IMG/VR virus record: IMGVR_UViG_3300046169_000025
Span: 1-32,060 of that record
Reading direction: 5' to 3' (one strand)
DNA length: 32,060 nt
Origin: a virus
The notes under the pieces were generated by a model that did no database searches, had not been told where the DNA came from, and saw only the letters and a program-made list of their open reading frames with translations. The position numbers and the translations under genes were made by a program. Below, piece by piece: positions 1 through 9,457 of this stretch; position 1 is the stretch's first letter, and each line of letters starts with the position of its first letter.

Positions 1-1316
1 TTTAGATAAGGTAGAACAGTGTCCGCTTGCTTAGCCCATCTTCCACCTTTACCAAAGTCCATAGTCTGTCTAGAGTCATTAGTAGCTAGTCTTTCTATTT
101 TTTCTAATTCCTTAGCATTAGGTTTTCTTCCATTTACGCTTTCGAACTCTTTTGTTCTATTAGATATTTGCCTTGAACGAACAGCCATACGAACCATAAT
201 CTCTGATGTCTCGCCAAACCAAGATAAAGCGTTAAATACATTTTTAGATGTCTTTTGTGTTCTGCTATCTCCTTTATTTATATTCACCTTACCTTGAGTA
301 GATAAAAAATCCATACCCATCCCTTGAGATATAGCTTTTTGATAATCCTCACCTCTAGATACACTTGTGGAAGCGTTAGAAAGTATATCATAAGATAGTT
401 TAGCAGCTGAAACAGGAAGTATCGTTCCATATGTATCCGTACTCATTATAACATGAACAAAGTCTCTAGGAAGGTTTCCTAAAGCAAATAGTGGATTTAT
501 ACCTGTAGCAAATGTTTTTAGTATCTGAGAGCCAGACACCCATCTAAGCCATCCTGGTAGATTTTGAGTGCCACCATCAAAGCTTTGAGCCATCTCTTGG
601 TCTATAGCCATGCTTATTTTTTTTCCATCAACCATTACATCCATAGATACATATCCATCCATTAAAGGATTTTTCCTATCTATAACGTATCCAAAATCAG
701 AAATATCTTTTCCATCATTAACTGATTGATTAATTACTTCTAGTAATCCTTTTCTAGCTCTATTCTTAAATGCAAGTTTATAAGTTCCAGATATTTGTTT
801 CTGTATTAAGTCAGTAGCATCATTATGCAAAGACTTACCAGAACCTCCATCTAAAGATTTCAAAGGAGATGATAGCTGCTCAACAGTTCTATCCGTTTTA
901 CCTGCGTCCTCTACAGACATCATGTGTTCAATAAAAGCTCTTGGAGAATATTTCATTTCACTTAACCTATCATACGTCTCCTTATCTATCAATCCTTCCT
1001 CAAGTTTAAATTTAAGAAGATTGCTTGTAGCATCAAAGTAAATGTCAGCTCTCTCTTTAGCTCTTTCGTAATCAGGATTGTTAGACATCTCTCTATCTAT
1101 AAAAGATTGAGCGTCTTCTCCACTTATCATTTCTCCATCCTGTCCCACAGGGTGTTTTAGTCTCCATGGAAATGTTTCAGTATCTAAACCTTCTGGAACA
1201 GTCTCTTCACCCATCATAAGATTTCCGTTTTCAGAATCAAATGTTAATCCCATTTTATCTGATAACATATTAATCTTATCTAAAGTCTCATTGTAAGAAT
1301 CTGTTTCAACCTCCAT
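1..1316 (-). CDS. Large virion/polyvalent-type protein, N-terminal 438 residues (cut by window edge)
   Basis: The frame is open from an ATG at 1316 to base 1, so the C-terminus lies outside the window. The first 150 residues are acidic and helical. Around residues 305-330 there is a segment reading TGINPLFALGNLPRDFVHV. This resembles the 'NP.FALtNl.RD' core that I associate with large polyvalent protein domains (LPD38-like) in phage and conjugative-element proteins. A helical region just before it (ERAKERADIYFDATSNLLKF, then GLIDKETYDRL) also fits such proteins. The start lies 17 nt past the stop of the 1735-aa gene and in another frame; no earlier ATG in this frame was seen. A role as a packaged, ejected protein is inferred from its position after the tail genes. 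No RNA polymerase DxDGD motif is visible in the part present. Confidence 0.75.
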   Translation of the reverse strand, partial: MEVETDSYNETLDKINMLSDKMGLTFDSENGNLMMGEETVPEGLDTETFPWRLKHPVGQDGEMISGEDAQSFIDREMSNNPDYERAKERADIYFDATSNLLKFKLEEGLIDKETYDRLSEMKYSPRAFIEHMMSVEDAGKTDRTVEQLSSPLKSLDGGSGKSLHNDATDLIQKQISGTYKLAFKNRARKGLLEVINQSVNDGKDISDFGYVIDRKNPLMDGYVSMDVMVDGKKISMAIDQEMAQSFDGGTQNLPGWLRWVSGSQILKTFATGINPLFALGNLPRDFVHVIMSTDTYGTILPVSAAKLSYDILSNASTSVSRGEDYQKAISQGMGMDFLSTQGKVNINKGDSRTQKTSKNVFNALSWFGETSEIMVRMAVRSRQISNRTKEFESVNGRKPNAKELEKIERLATNDSRQTMDFGKGGRWAKQADTVLPYL

Positions 1317-1333
1317 TGTTGATAAATCATTAA

Positions 1334-4300
1334 TCAATCATCAACCTGTAATTTCATTTTATCATAATGCTTATCTAAGGATATGATTCTTTCAGCTTCT
1401 ATTAATCTGTCACTTAAATCTCTTTCAGACTTGTTTAAATGGGACTTACCTACACCCCCATCCATTTTTCTAGTAACTTCTTCTGAGTAGTTCTTAGCAG
1501 CCGCAGAAGCTCCATTCTGTAATTCTCTATTTGCTATAGCGTTTAGAGCCTCTTCAGTAAGATTGTTTTCTTCGGCTAACTTCAGGAGTTCTCTTTTTAT
1601 TCTATAGTTTTCATCAAATCCTAACTCGTTGAGTTTAATTCTAAATTCCTCAATAGTAAATCTCTTTCTGCTTTTCTCATAGTCTGACTTTCTTTTTTTA
1701 TCAGCACCATCCATTCTTGAAGCATCACCAGGTCTATTTGTTTGAACAGTTTCTGGTTCAGCCTCATTGTTAATTATCTCAACAGGCTCTGACTCTAATT
1801 CTGTTTCATTAACCTCTATAATTCCATCAGAGTTTCTGTTAGGATTATTTATGTTAGCTGAAGTTTTAGAGTTGTTTGGACTGTCGGTAAACTGAGCCTT
1901 AAATGAATCTTCATCAAATATTTCATCAGAAGGCTTATTAGTCTTTATGTAATCAATAGCTTGTTGCATTGCATTAGCTACACTTACTCCAGCTCTTAGG
2001 GCCTTCTGCATTACCACAAGTCCAGCTCTCACTGTAGCTGTAACTAAAAACGGGTCAGCAGGTGATAATAAATCAATATTTTCAATATACTCTTGAATCT
2101 TATTATCTAGTTTATTGACATAAGACTCTGTTACATTAGCTGTCTCAATCTCAGACAATCTCTCTGTGATTTCAGGAAGTCCCTCTACAGTTTCTCCAGT
2201 GCCTCCAACTTCAATAACTTTACCTTTTTCCAAATCATAAAAAGATTCCTGATTGTAAGCTATAGCTAATTGCTCAGCTTGAACAGCATTAGAGGATGGT
2301 ACTAAAGCAACTATATCTAGATAAGACTTTCCAGATAAACCGCTAGTAAATGTTCCTACCGCTAAGTTTTTACTTCTATCTAATATATCCTTATGCTTTA
2401 CCTTAAAGGCCTCAATCTCTTGTTGAGTAAATGTTTCCCCAGATTCTTTTACTAAGGACATTTCAGGGAATATACTTACAGAAAATAATTTCTTTCCGTC
2501 AAGATTTCCTATTTCTTCATTAAATGTAGTTCCTCCTTCTACAGTTCCGTTTTGAGTTCTTTCCATGTTGAGCTCAAACTGCTCTTTGTTTAACTCAGGC
2601 TTATTGAACACATAAGGTGTATCCTTAGTTACCTTTATGTCTTCTTTTAAGTTCTGTGAGTCTGATACAGAAACACTGGTTCTAACTACTTTCTTTCCAT
2701 CTACCCCTAAAAATTTAATCTCACCAGAATCATACATAGTTCTTAGTGCGTCTTCTAGTTGAGCTCTTTCATCACTCTCTACATTATTGACGTAATCGCT
2801 AATACCCTTTTGAATATTAACTGTACTCATGCCTAGGTCAAGTCTACCTAATTTATTGTTATTCTTTCCGTCTACCTTATTAGATAAAGCGTTTTCTATT
2901 TGTTCAGAAACAAACGTATTAGATTCTTCACTAAATTCTACAGTAGTCTCAACATCAACATCTTCAGTTATAACTGTCTGCATGTCAGGAAGTTGATTAA
3001 CTATATCATCAGGAAGTAGTCCTATCTTTTGGTCTGCATATTCTCTTTCAGATAGAGGAACGTAGTCAGGGTCGCCTTTCTTAGGTATGGAGCCATCTTC
3101 TCTTCTTATCTGCTTGCCAAAGTTAACCCAAGAGTTTTGTCCTCTTGTCTCTGTTGTCATAGCTCTTCTAGCCTCAGGACTATACATACGAGAATGATTG
3201 ACCCAAGCGTTCTCCTCACCCTTTGGTCCAAATCCATTTCCTAGCTCTGTATGACCGAAAAAGTCATGGACAAATCTAAATAAGTCATTGACCACCAATG
3301 GCTCTCCATTAATATCGGTAAACTCTGTTTCAGATAGTAAAGGATTTTCTGCTCTCTGCTCTTTAGTAATTCCTTCTTGACCAAAACCAGACTCAGTAGA
3401 ATAGATATACATATGTTTGTTGTCCCTAACATCCTTAATCATCTCTGCTGAGTTAGCGTAAGGTTCTCCCTCACCCTTCCATATTTCTACTTTATATCCT
3501 TTGTTAGACACTAAGTTAAACTGGTCTATAGTTTCCTTAGCCATAGCCTCATAAGCTGCTACAACCTCAGGATTTGTAGGTTCGTGCTTCATAGCATCGA
3601 AAGCATCAGCTATACGTTTAGAATTTTCTATGTCTATCTCTGGAATAGGTCTAGCACCAGTAGGAGTTACACCTAAGCCTTCAGAGTTGTTCTGTAGATA
3701 TTCATCAGCTATCAAAGCTGTTTCTTTTACAGGGTCGTTAAACAGTTTGGAGCCTTCAGTAACTAATATTGCCTCTCCGCCTCTTTGTTTAATAGACTCA
3801 TCATCAACTAAAACTGTTCCTTCAACGAAAGCTTCATTATCAAGTAAAGATAACTGAGTTCCAGGTTCGCTTTGTTTATGTTTTTCTATTAGTAGGTTTA
3901 GTTTAGCTAAAGCCTCTTTTATTTTTTTATCTTGATTAGGGTCTCCATACTTTTGATTAATCTCATCTATCGTAAGATTAAGCATACCCGCATTGAATGC
4001 AGAAGAGAACATAGTACATGTCAAAGCCGTAGCAACTAACTTATCTAAAGCTTCATCACCAGTTCTACCAAATGTTTGCTCCAGTGCATTTTCCCAATCA
4101 AATCCATTTTTAGTTAGATTGTTAAGCATGTCGCCAGAATATTCAGCAATAGTCTCTCCTGCTCCACCGCCTAAAATTCTAATAGAATATGCTCCTATAT
4201 TTATTCCTTTAGCACCAGCACTTTCAAATGCTCTCCTTATAATATGATACGCTTTGGATTGAGGAAAGAATGTCTCAAAAACAGCACCAGCTGTACCCTC

Positions 4301-6541
4301 ACCAACGCCCATGGCTACACTTATATTGTCTGAAGGAACAAGACCGAAAGAAGTAGCACCAGTAAGTATATCTTCTGATAATTTTAAAGCAAATTTACCA
4401 GTAGTTCCATAGCTATTAGCATATGCCGTTAAAGCCTTGTATCTCGATGTTTGTCTTAACTTACCTATCAAAGATAAAGGAATCTTTCTTGTTAACATTA
4501 TCTGAGCCATTATAGGTAAAGAAGTACCTAGACCGCTAGCAACCATATCAGATATATCTGTAGTGGTTTGTTTAATCTGGTCTTCAGTCATCTCAATACC
4601 ATTCTCTTGCATAATCTGACCAAACGTAGCTATGAAATCGGCATCAGTCTTAATATCAGGATTATCAACAAATATATCTAGAAAGCCTTCTCCAAAACCT
4701 TCAGCAAATAATTTTAGATTAGCAAATCCACCCTTATCTATTGAGCCTGGGTCTGTGTTTGTAGCCAAAACTCTAGTAGCTGCTATAAGTTTAGATTCAT
4801 TCTCCTCATATAGTCTTTTGTAGTTACCTACAACTCTTCTAATATTTTTTTCAGATTCTGGCTCTAATCCTAAATATCCAATAGCATCATCTATAGTACC
4901 TCCAAGAACACCCATTCTATCAATATTCTTTTTTTCAAAAGCATCTTTAATAGATATTGGCTGACCTAATAAGTCTTTAAATGTTAATGTCTCAAAATCG
5001 TTCTCTAGTTGTTTTTTAATAGATGAGTACCTTTCATATACAGTCATTAATTCACCTCTATCGGTCTGGTCAAACATTTGATAGTTTAATTCTACCTGTT
5101 GATTAAATGATTGTACATTCTCTTTATTAGCAAACTCTCTATCAATTCTTTCTCCGTCAACATTAAACATAGGTGTAGTTATATTTATACTACCTATACC
5201 ACGTTTTATTTGTCTTAGCTCTTTACGAAGTTCATTGGCGTTCTCAGCTCTAGGATTATTCTCTAATTCTTTTTCTATTTCGTAAGCTCTATTACTTAGC
5301 TTAGCTTTCTGTATATCTTCATCAGTAAGATATTTCTTGGCATTGTCCTCTAAGTCAGATTCAAAATTAAATATAATATTATTAGTTAAATCTTCTTTAC
5401 TGTATTCAGAAAATCCAAACTCGCTAATAGTATTACCAACTATTCCGTAATTATTGTTAGCTCTATCAGAAAGCAACTCTCCTTGATAGTTTAGTAATTC
5501 TTGAGTCGTTAATCCTCTTCCAAATATTTTTGTAGCGTCTTCATTGTAAAAGTGCTCTGAAGGTAAAGAGTATATTATCTTTGCATCCCAGTCCTTTTCA
5601 TTGCCTCTAAATGAATTTAAACTATTGTTTAATTGTATAGTTTTATTTTTATCTATGTTTTGTTTTATTTGCTGGTCTACTAAATCGAACTCAGATTGCT
5701 TTTCTGATAATTGTTTCAATATTTCTTTTGAAACTTTCCCTGGTAATTGTGGAGCCTCAGACATTCTATTATATCTAGACTTCAAACTATCTAACTCTTC
5801 TTTTAAAGTGTTATAAGTTTTGTTGAGTTCTTGCCCTTCACTATCAACATATACAAGAGTATCATCTTCTCCAAATCTTATAGTAGATAGGTACTCTCCG
5901 TCATCTCCTAATCCTACTGGATATGAGTGAACTATAGCATCTTTACCTAAATTTACTTGAGCTGCAATATCATCTTCAGATTCTTTAATTGGCTGCTGCT
6001 CACTGTATACCCTTTCTTTTTCAAAGTCAGGAACTTGAGATGCGTCTACTACAGAGCCATCTTTAAGCCATACTTGTGTTTGTAAGTTGTAATCAAAAAC
6101 GCTTGAATCCGAAGCACCATCTTCCGAGTCTGATGTAGAACCATCCGTATCCGAAATTTTTTTTTTACCGTATTTTTGCTTGAAATCGTTTACAAGAAAA
6201 TTAATATCATCAGAAGACTCGTTATTAGATTCCATTTGAATAACTATACCGTCTAATTTAACTCTGTCTTCCTCGGACAGCATTAAATCTTTAGAATCAA
6301 CTTTAGCATCCTCAGCATTTTTAGTAAGAATATTCATTCTTTCAGTAGACTCAGAAGATAGCTCACCATTATTGTAAGCATTCATTAATTCTTCGTTGTT
6401 GCTAAAGTCTTCTATCTCTTTTTTTTGCTCAAAATCTACTGGAGTATCTATACCGCTTTCTTTTCTAGGGTCTCCCTCTGGAAGTGATTTAATGTACTCA
6501 TTGTATTCTCTTAATCTTTTTTCTTCTTCAGTCTCTTCCAT
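1334..6541 (-). CDS. Giant 1735-aa putative virion cargo / polyvalent protein
   Basis: This is the largest gene of the window. The N-terminal ~550 residues are very acidic and largely helical or disordered. Residues ~640-870 form a glycine- and alanine-rich, partly hydrophobic region containing GGGAGETIAEYSGDML. Residues ~1010-1190 contain FVHDFFGH followed by ENAWVNHSRMYSPEA and TTETRGQNSWVNFG. I recall this histidine-rich block from giant internal proteins of other phages, but its function is unknown to me. Residues ~1340-1440 (FSVSIFPEMS ... AYNQESFYDLEKG ... GGTGE) match another block found in such proteins. The C-terminus is charged. The start codon overlaps the stop of the upstream 596-aa gene as TAATG, and the stop is TGA. 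The likely role is a packaged protein delivered with the DNA; any enzymatic activity is unproven. An RNA polymerase role was considered, but no DxDGD motif was found. Confidence 0.8.
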   Translation of the reverse strand: MEETEEEKRLREYNEYIKSLPEGDPRKESGIDTPVDFEQKKEIEDFSNNEELMNAYNNGELSSESTERMNILTKNAEDAKVDSKDLMLSEEDRVKLDGIVIQMESNNESSDDINFLVNDFKQKYGKKKISDTDGSTSDSEDGASDSSVFDYNLQTQVWLKDGSVVDASQVPDFEKERVYSEQQPIKESEDDIAAQVNLGKDAIVHSYPVGLGDDGEYLSTIRFGEDDTLVYVDSEGQELNKTYNTLKEELDSLKSRYNRMSEAPQLPGKVSKEILKQLSEKQSEFDLVDQQIKQNIDKNKTIQLNNSLNSFRGNEKDWDAKIIYSLPSEHFYNEDATKIFGRGLTTQELLNYQGELLSDRANNNYGIVGNTISEFGFSEYSKEDLTNNIIFNFESDLEDNAKKYLTDEDIQKAKLSNRAYEIEKELENNPRAENANELRKELRQIKRGIGSINITTPMFNVDGERIDREFANKENVQSFNQQVELNYQMFDQTDRGELMTVYERYSSIKKQLENDFETLTFKDLLGQPISIKDAFEKKNIDRMGVLGGTIDDAIGYLGLEPESEKNIRRVVGNYKRLYEENESKLIAATRVLATNTDPGSIDKGGFANLKLFAEGFGEGFLDIFVDNPDIKTDADFIATFGQIMQENGIEMTEDQIKQTTTDISDMVASGLGTSLPIMAQIMLTRKIPLSLIGKLRQTSRYKALTAYANSYGTTGKFALKLSEDILTGATSFGLVPSDNISVAMGVGEGTAGAVFETFFPQSKAYHIIRRAFESAGAKGINIGAYSIRILGGGAGETIAEYSGDMLNNLTKNGFDWENALEQTFGRTGDEALDKLVATALTCTMFSSAFNAGMLNLTIDEINQKYGDPNQDKKIKEALAKLNLLIEKHKQSEPGTQLSLLDNEAFVEGTVLVDDESIKQRGGEAILVTEGSKLFNDPVKETALIADEYLQNNSEGLGVTPTGARPIPEIDIENSKRIADAFDAMKHEPTNPEVVAAYEAMAKETIDQFNLVSNKGYKVEIWKGEGEPYANSAEMIKDVRDNKHMYIYSTESGFGQEGITKEQRAENPLLSETEFTDINGEPLVVNDLFRFVHDFFGHTELGNGFGPKGEENAWVNHSRMYSPEARRAMTTETRGQNSWVNFGKQIRREDGSIPKKGDPDYVPLSEREYADQKIGLLPDDIVNQLPDMQTVITEDVDVETTVEFSEESNTFVSEQIENALSNKVDGKNNNKLGRLDLGMSTVNIQKGISDYVNNVESDERAQLEDALRTMYDSGEIKFLGVDGKKVVRTSVSVSDSQNLKEDIKVTKDTPYVFNKPELNKEQFELNMERTQNGTVEGGTTFNEEIGNLDGKKLFSVSIFPEMSLVKESGETFTQQEIEAFKVKHKDILDRSKNLAVGTFTSGLSGKSYLDIVALVPSSNAVQAEQLAIAYNQESFYDLEKGKVIEVGGTGETVEGLPEITERLSEIETANVTESYVNKLDNKIQEYIENIDLLSPADPFLVTATVRAGLVVMQKALRAGVSVANAMQQAIDYIKTNKPSDEIFDEDSFKAQFTDSPNNSKTSANINNPNRNSDGIIEVNETELESEPVEIINNEAEPETVQTNRPGDASRMDGADKKRKSDYEKSRKRFTIEEFRIKLNELGFDENYRIKRELLKLAEENNLTEEALNAIANRELQNGASAAAKNYSEEVTRKMDGGVGKSHLNKSERDLSDRLIEAERIISLDKHYDKMKLQVDD

Positions 6542-8331
6542 TAGTAATTGTATTTATTCCTCATGTTTGTCTTTTTGTTTTCTAACTCTTCGTCAGATAA
6601 ATTAGAGTTTATAGAATCGTGCTCTTTGTTTAGTTTTTCTGCCATATCTACAATAGACTTGAACTGAGCTAATTCTTTGTTTGTAAACATTTGACTCAAA
6701 GGTACTAAAATTTCAGTTGTTTTATCCTGCTTTGTTAGTAAATCTTGCAGTTGCGAGAATGAGTCCCTGTCCTCTTTAGGTATATCATTTAAGGTTTTTA
6801 AATACTGTTCAGAACTCATAGGAATATTTGACTGAGCCTTAGCTAATGCGTAAGGAATAAACTTAACATTAGGGTCTCCAGACTCTATCTGTTCTTTAGT
6901 TGCTACTTGATTTGTAGATATGTCTACTGGCTGTATCCTTACGTTATCAGTAACAACTCTAAAAGTTTTGTCTTTAAGTTTTTCAAATCCAGCTACAGCT
7001 CTAGGAAATATAACCCCAGGCTTTAAAACTAAAGTTTGTAGAGTTTTAGGATTATTAAGATTAGCCTCAGAATAAGCTAATGTTGTTATAGGTGTTGCTG
7101 CTCCTCCATCCACAATAGCAGTATAGTTTGATAATTCTCTGAAATCATCTGAAGCTAAAGAACCTGCAAAGTAATCCTTAGATTTGCCTCCCCCAACAAA
7201 AGAACTTACTGGTTTAGCTGGTCTATATGACCTTCCTTCAGACCATCTATCGTACAGCTTATCTTCTGCGTAATCAGAAAATGTTTGACCTCCATATCCA
7301 GGAGTATCAGGATTTCCTGTAATTTCTAGTATTGCGCTTTCAGTAGGGTCTGAATTTCCTTGAATCTCATCAAGATACATTATAGCTATTTCATTAATAG
7401 CTCCTACACTATTTTCATTAGAATAACTTCCATCAGTTTTTAATTTTATTAATCCTTTTATTTGTTCTCTAGCTGATAATTCACCTTCTTCATTTATTTT
7501 ACCAGTTTCAGGATTAAAGCCTCCACTTAAAACTTTTACAGAATTGGTTATTCCTCCTAAATAGTCTATTGGTTTTGGAGCTGATATTAATTCAGACTTT
7601 TCAAAGTTTAATTCAGGAATCTTACTTACAGGAACTCCATTATATTCAGCTTCATTTTTACCAAAATCAAATCCATTTGGGTCTAAGGAGTCTATGTATT
7701 GTCTCCTCTTTTCAAATTCATATACATCTGAGTCTACTGTAGAGCCGTCAGAATTATGAGCTACTATTCTTTTCCCATCCTCATCAATTAGATAACCATC
7801 ATTATCTAATATATAATCTCCTGATTCTTCATCTTTCATCGGTGATTGCTCTCCAAATAAGTAAAAGTAGTCTTGACCATCACTTACATTTGAACTAGCT
7901 GAAACAACATCTTCAGGAGTCAACATCTTAGGAACTTTTTTTAAAGAATCTATATCGTACAATAAATTTCCTTTTTCGTCATAAGGATTTTGAACAGAAG
8001 TACTTAAAAACTCATAGGCTTGAGCCTCTCCACTAGAAAACTTTCCTAAATCTATTATCTGTCTCTTATAATCCTCTATGGTAGCATTTACCTCAGGCTC
8101 ATCATATCTGCCAGCCATCTCAACCTCATATTGATTGAGCTTTTCAAGAAGATTTTTTCTTATATTCATATAAGGCTTATCAAACTCTCCAGTAACCTTA
8201 CTTAATTTTGGTTTAGGAGTTTTTCTTGAATTATCCAAACCATTATTAAGATTAGAGTTAGCCTTTTGTTTGTTGACTATTTCAGCAAACTTAGGAGTTT
8301 CAGCTGCCTGATAATAAATATACTTTGACAT
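6541..8331 (-). CDS. Putative virion cargo protein (596 aa)
   Basis: This is an acidic, mostly soluble protein with no domain that I recognise. It begins MSKYIYYQAAETPKFAEIVN. Segments with GxG turns and alternating charge (for example residues ~150-190, rich in D and G) alternate with probable helices, and the last 60 residues are probably coiled coil. It sits between a lysine/alanine-rich virion-type protein and the giant 1735-aa protein, and is joined to both by one-base TAATG overlaps, which suggests coupled translation. In crAss-like phages the genes directly after the muzzle gene encode cargo proteins packed in the capsid and tail. That position, not similarity, is the basis of the call. 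Confidence 0.65.
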   Translation of the reverse strand: MSKYIYYQAAETPKFAEIVNKQKANSNLNNGLDNSRKTPKPKLSKVTGEFDKPYMNIRKNLLEKLNQYEVEMAGRYDEPEVNATIEDYKRQIIDLGKFSSGEAQAYEFLSTSVQNPYDEKGNLLYDIDSLKKVPKMLTPEDVVSASSNVSDGQDYFYLFGEQSPMKDEESGDYILDNDGYLIDEDGKRIVAHNSDGSTVDSDVYEFEKRRQYIDSLDPNGFDFGKNEAEYNGVPVSKIPELNFEKSELISAPKPIDYLGGITNSVKVLSGGFNPETGKINEEGELSAREQIKGLIKLKTDGSYSNENSVGAINEIAIMYLDEIQGNSDPTESAILEITGNPDTPGYGGQTFSDYAEDKLYDRWSEGRSYRPAKPVSSFVGGGKSKDYFAGSLASDDFRELSNYTAIVDGGAATPITTLAYSEANLNNPKTLQTLVLKPGVIFPRAVAGFEKLKDKTFRVVTDNVRIQPVDISTNQVATKEQIESGDPNVKFIPYALAKAQSNIPMSSEQYLKTLNDIPKEDRDSFSQLQDLLTKQDKTTEILVPLSQMFTNKELAQFKSIVDMAEKLNKEHDSINSNLSDEELENKKTNMRNKYNY

Positions 8332-9431
8332 TATTTTTTAAATTTGAATTTAGGTTTATAGGAGCCTCCACTCATATACTTTTTAGCAAGCTCAGAGCTC
8401 ATCTTTTCTTGAACAGACTCAGGAAGACTTGAAAAGCCTTTCATTTTGCTAGGAATTTTTCCGCTATCTTTATACATAATGCCTTTCTTAGCCATTTGCT
8501 CTTCAGCTTCATTTTCCATGTGTTCTAGGTCCTGCTTTTCAAACCTATCAAATAACATAGCCATATGATTCATCAATCCTTTCTCATCACCATCTTTCAC
8601 TAAGTCTTGCATTTTCTTAGTATCTTCAGGGTTAAATATAGACTCACCTCCAGTAAGCTCTCCTACCTTCTCTCCATCCTGCTCTACATCAGAAACTCCA
8701 CCCTTATCCATAATATCTATAGGATTTTTATCGTGGTCAAATTTACCTCTACTAACTTGAGGCTTTCCTTTTTTAGGAGTTATCATTCCTTCTTTAGCTT
8801 CTACAGCATCAACAGCAAGTGATGCTCCACCAGTAGCCGCAGCCTTTACAGCCTCTTTACCTACCTCATATGCGTCTTCACCAGCAGAAACAAAAGCTTG
8901 TTGTTTAGCCATTCTAGCTGCTAATGCTGAATCCTTAGATTCTTTTAAAGATGTTTGCATTCCTTTTAGTTCTTCCGTAGCTAATCCTCTTCTAACCACA
9001 TCTTGAGAGCCTTCTTCAGAAGCTTTAGCTTGTTGAGCTGAAGTCAAAGCAGCTTGAGATTTATCCATAGCAGCCAAGTCAGCTGATTGTCCAGAAGCTA
9101 GTATAGCAGAAAGGCCAGCCATTGCTGATTTAGCTCCACCTTTTTGAGCAGCACCCATTGCTGTAGCTTCAGTAGTTTTTTGAGCCTCTTGTTTAGCCTC
9201 AACTAAACTTTGTGATATTGGCTCGTCAACCATCTTTTGAAGAGTGGTAGAACCTTTCATTTGAAGTGAGCTCTTATCGAAAGCATCTATATCAGACTGA
9301 GTTTGAGCGGCCTTTTGTTCAAATTCTTTTTGAAGTTTACCAGCCTGTATACCTCTTACAACATTACCTCCGACACTGTACTTAATCTTTGGTCTGTATT
9401 TCTTTTTAGATTTCTTGTTAGATTTTTTCAT
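8331..9431 (-). CDS. Putative virion cargo protein, Lys-rich ends and Ala/Gln-rich helical core (366 aa)
   Basis: The N-terminus is strongly basic (MKKSNKKSKKKYRPKIKYS), as is the C-terminus (YKPKFKFKK). Between residues ~30 and 210 the protein is a long alanine-, glutamine- and lysine-rich region that should form amphipathic helices. A short conserved-looking block around residues 240-270 reads KVGELTGGESIFNPEDTKK; similar 'TGGE..FNPED' motifs occur in internal virion proteins of other phages. The gene comes first after the muzzle gene, behind its own promoter-like TATATTTG, and is coupled by TAATG to the 596-aa gene. The composition suits a flexible DNA-binding or internal head protein comparable to the smaller crAss-like cargo proteins; this is an inference. 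Confidence 0.65.
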   Translation of the reverse strand: MKKSNKKSKKKYRPKIKYSVGGNVVRGIQAGKLQKEFEQKAAQTQSDIDAFDKSSLQMKGSTTLQKMVDEPISQSLVEAKQEAQKTTEATAMGAAQKGGAKSAMAGLSAILASGQSADLAAMDKSQAALTSAQQAKASEEGSQDVVRRGLATEELKGMQTSLKESKDSALAARMAKQQAFVSAGEDAYEVGKEAVKAAATGGASLAVDAVEAKEGMITPKKGKPQVSRGKFDHDKNPIDIMDKGGVSDVEQDGEKVGELTGGESIFNPEDTKKMQDLVKDGDEKGLMNHMAMLFDRFEKQDLEHMENEAEEQMAKKGIMYKDSGKIPSKMKGFSSLPESVQEKMSSELAKKYMSGGSYKPKFKFKK

Positions 9432-9444
9432 TTCTAAATTTTTA

Positions 9445-9452
9445 CAAATATA
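9445..9452 (-). promoter_or_regulatory. Bacteroidota-type promoter -7 element (TATATTTG) before cargo genes
   Basis: The minus strand reads TATATTTG, matching TAnnTTTG, in the 26-bp gap between the muzzle gene and the 366-aa gene, 13 bases before the ATG. Transcription would begin only a few bases before the start codon. No clear TTTG is present at the -33 position, so it is weaker than the promoter at 29223-29255. Confidence 0.45.
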
Positions 9453-9457
9453 ATAAA

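Noticed and set aside
19-297. 92-codon plus-strand frame at the left edge
   Set aside because: It is antisense to the open frame that continues through the left end and contains a clear phage protein block.
1-6541. Virion RNA polymerase in the giant genes
   Set aside because: The position matches crAss-like virion RNA polymerase genes, but no DxDGD-type catalytic motif is visible and the recognisable blocks are of polyvalent-protein type. The truncated protein could still hide one beyond the window.
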